DNA of 64,000 nt from Candidatus Brevundimonas phytovorans (GTDB lineage: Bacteria; Pseudomonadota; Alphaproteobacteria; Caulobacterales; Caulobacteraceae): positions 2,133,001 to 2,197,000 of the forward strand of contig CP119309.1 of assembly GCA_029203145.1 (NCBI GenBank), read 5' to 3'. Below, piece after piece: positions 63,292-64,000 of this stretch; position 1 is the stretch's first letter; each line of letters opens with the position of its first letter. The position numbers were made by a program, and so were the translations under genes. A model generated the notes under the pieces. The model saw nothing but the letters and a program-made list of their open reading frames with translations. It was not told the DNA's origin and searched no databases.

Positions 63292-64000
63292 TCAGCCCGC
63301 GATCTGGCCGAAGTCCGCCACCCGGCCCATGACGCCGCGCACCTGGCCCAGCAGCTTCAGGCGGTTTTCACGCTCCGCAGGCACCTCGGAGTTGACCATG
63401 ACGCCGGTGAAGAAGGCGTCCACCGGACCGCGCAAGCGCGCCAGGGCCGTCATGGCGGCGGCGAAGTCTTCCGTCTCCAGCGCCGCGTCCACGGCGGTCG
63501 CGGCGGCGGCGGCGGCGAAGGCCAGGGCGGTTTCTTCCGCCGGCTGGTTGGCCAGTCCGGTGGCGACGGCGCCCTCGGGCAGCGGGCTTTTCTTTTCCTC
63601 GGCCTTGAGGATGTTGGACGCCCGCTTGTAGCCGGCCAGCAGGTTGGCCCCGTCGTCCGTGGCGAGGAAGGCGGCCAGCGCCTCCACCCGACGCACGATC
63701 CGCACCAGATCGTCGTCGCCCAGAGCGAAGACGGCGGCCACGAGGTCGTGACGCTGGCCTTGGTCGCGCAGCAGGACCGTCAGGCGGTCGGCGAAGAAGG
63801 TCAGCAGGTCTGCCGTATACTGGGTTTCCCCTGAGAGCTTCTGACCAGCGACAATCATCACGCCCGCCGGGTGAATGACCTTGCTCAGCGGTGCGCGCAC
63901 CCCATTCTCCAGCACCAGCCGGATCACGCCCAGAGCGGCGCGGCGCAGGGCGTAGGGGTCGCGTGAGCCGGTGGGCTTTTCGTCGATGGCGAAGAAGCCG
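63292..64000 (-). CDS. glyS: Glycyl-tRNA synthetase beta subunit, C-terminal part
   Basis: About 236 residues of the 3' end; the frame remains open through the right edge. The GlyS hallmark [18 protein letters not shown] lies just inside the edge, followed by [18 protein letters not shown] and the anticodon-binding-like C-terminal helices ([32 protein letters not shown]). The beta subunit binds tRNA-Gly for the alpha2beta2 enzyme. Confidence 0.95.
   Translation of the reverse strand, partial: GFFAIDEKPTGSRDPYALRRAALGVIRLVLENGVRAPLSKVIHPAGVMIVAGQKLSGETQYTADLLTFFADRLTVLLRDQGQRHDLVAAVFALGDDDLVRIVRRVEALAAFLATDDGANLLAGYKRASNILKAEEKKSPLPEGAVATGLANQPAEETALAFAAAAAATAVDAALETEDFAAAMTALARLRGPVDAFFTGVMVNSEVPAERENRLKLLGQVRGVMGRVADFGQIAG

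Overview
High-GC chromosomal DNA of an alphaproteobacterium, most likely Caulobacterales and probably Brevundimonas-like. Reasons: a CcrM-type GANTC adenine methyltransferase, CtrA-type TTAA-N7-TTAA boxes, an FtsZ with a long linker, a DciA-type (DUF721) protein, and a complete dcw division/cell-wall cluster. The genus call is inference.

Layout. 0-3.3 kb: start of a gene running off the left edge, a UbiK-like small protein, then lgt - midA-like methyltransferase - pgeF. 3.5-46.2 kb: the dcw genes, all on the minus strand but in three separated blocks. The head block is mraZ-rsmH-ftsL-ftsI-murE-murF-mraY-murD-ftsW-murG (46.2 to 34.8 kb). The middle block is murC-(Imm63-like)-murB-ddl-ftsQ-ftsA (18.2 to 12.1 kb). 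The tail is ftsZ and lpxC (6.2 to 3.5 kb). A 16 kb housekeeping stretch lies between murG and murC: MscS channel, WecG/TagA glycosyltransferase, smc, two DsbA-like oxidoreductases, a beta-barrel protein, dciA-like, mutY, a glycogen-debranching-type glucosidase with a GT4 glycosyltransferase, and ccrM. A S9 peptidase / TonB-dependent receptor pair lies between ftsA and ftsZ. 46.6-51.2 kb: RNase P RNA, an AmpD-type amidase, a small membrane protein, sppA, a SIMPL protein and a CAU-anticodon tRNA. 51.2-53.9 kb: a small accessory island just 3' of the tRNA, holding a truncated IS1182-type transposase and a damaged P-loop ATPase, bounded by inverted repeats. 54-64 kb: free-Met-sulfoxide reductase, CitE-like lyase, KpsC-like Kdo transferase, FabH-like synthase, a small conserved protein, an outer-membrane barrel, ppdK and the 3' part of glyS.

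How it works together. The dcw genes make lipid II (murB-G, mraY, ddl), and build and constrict the divisome (ftsZ, A, Q, L, I, W). Many junctions overlap by ATGA or TTGA, implying one translationally coupled transcript from an MraZ operator of four TGGG repeats at exact 10-bp spacing. The ftsZ upstream region carries both a CtrA-like box and a GANTC site, and ccrM lies in the same window, so the cell-cycle wiring known from Caulobacter is probably present here.

Best unusual signals: a perfect 30-bp inverted repeat inserted in frame inside murD; an Imm63-like gene between murC and murB; the tRNA-linked island, whose ATPase has an 8-bp tandem duplication that shifts its 5' frame; a GTTC-N7-GTTC LexA-type box before the Met-sulfoxide reductase; and ten intergenic copies (nine long, one solo hairpin) of two hairpin-ended repeat families.
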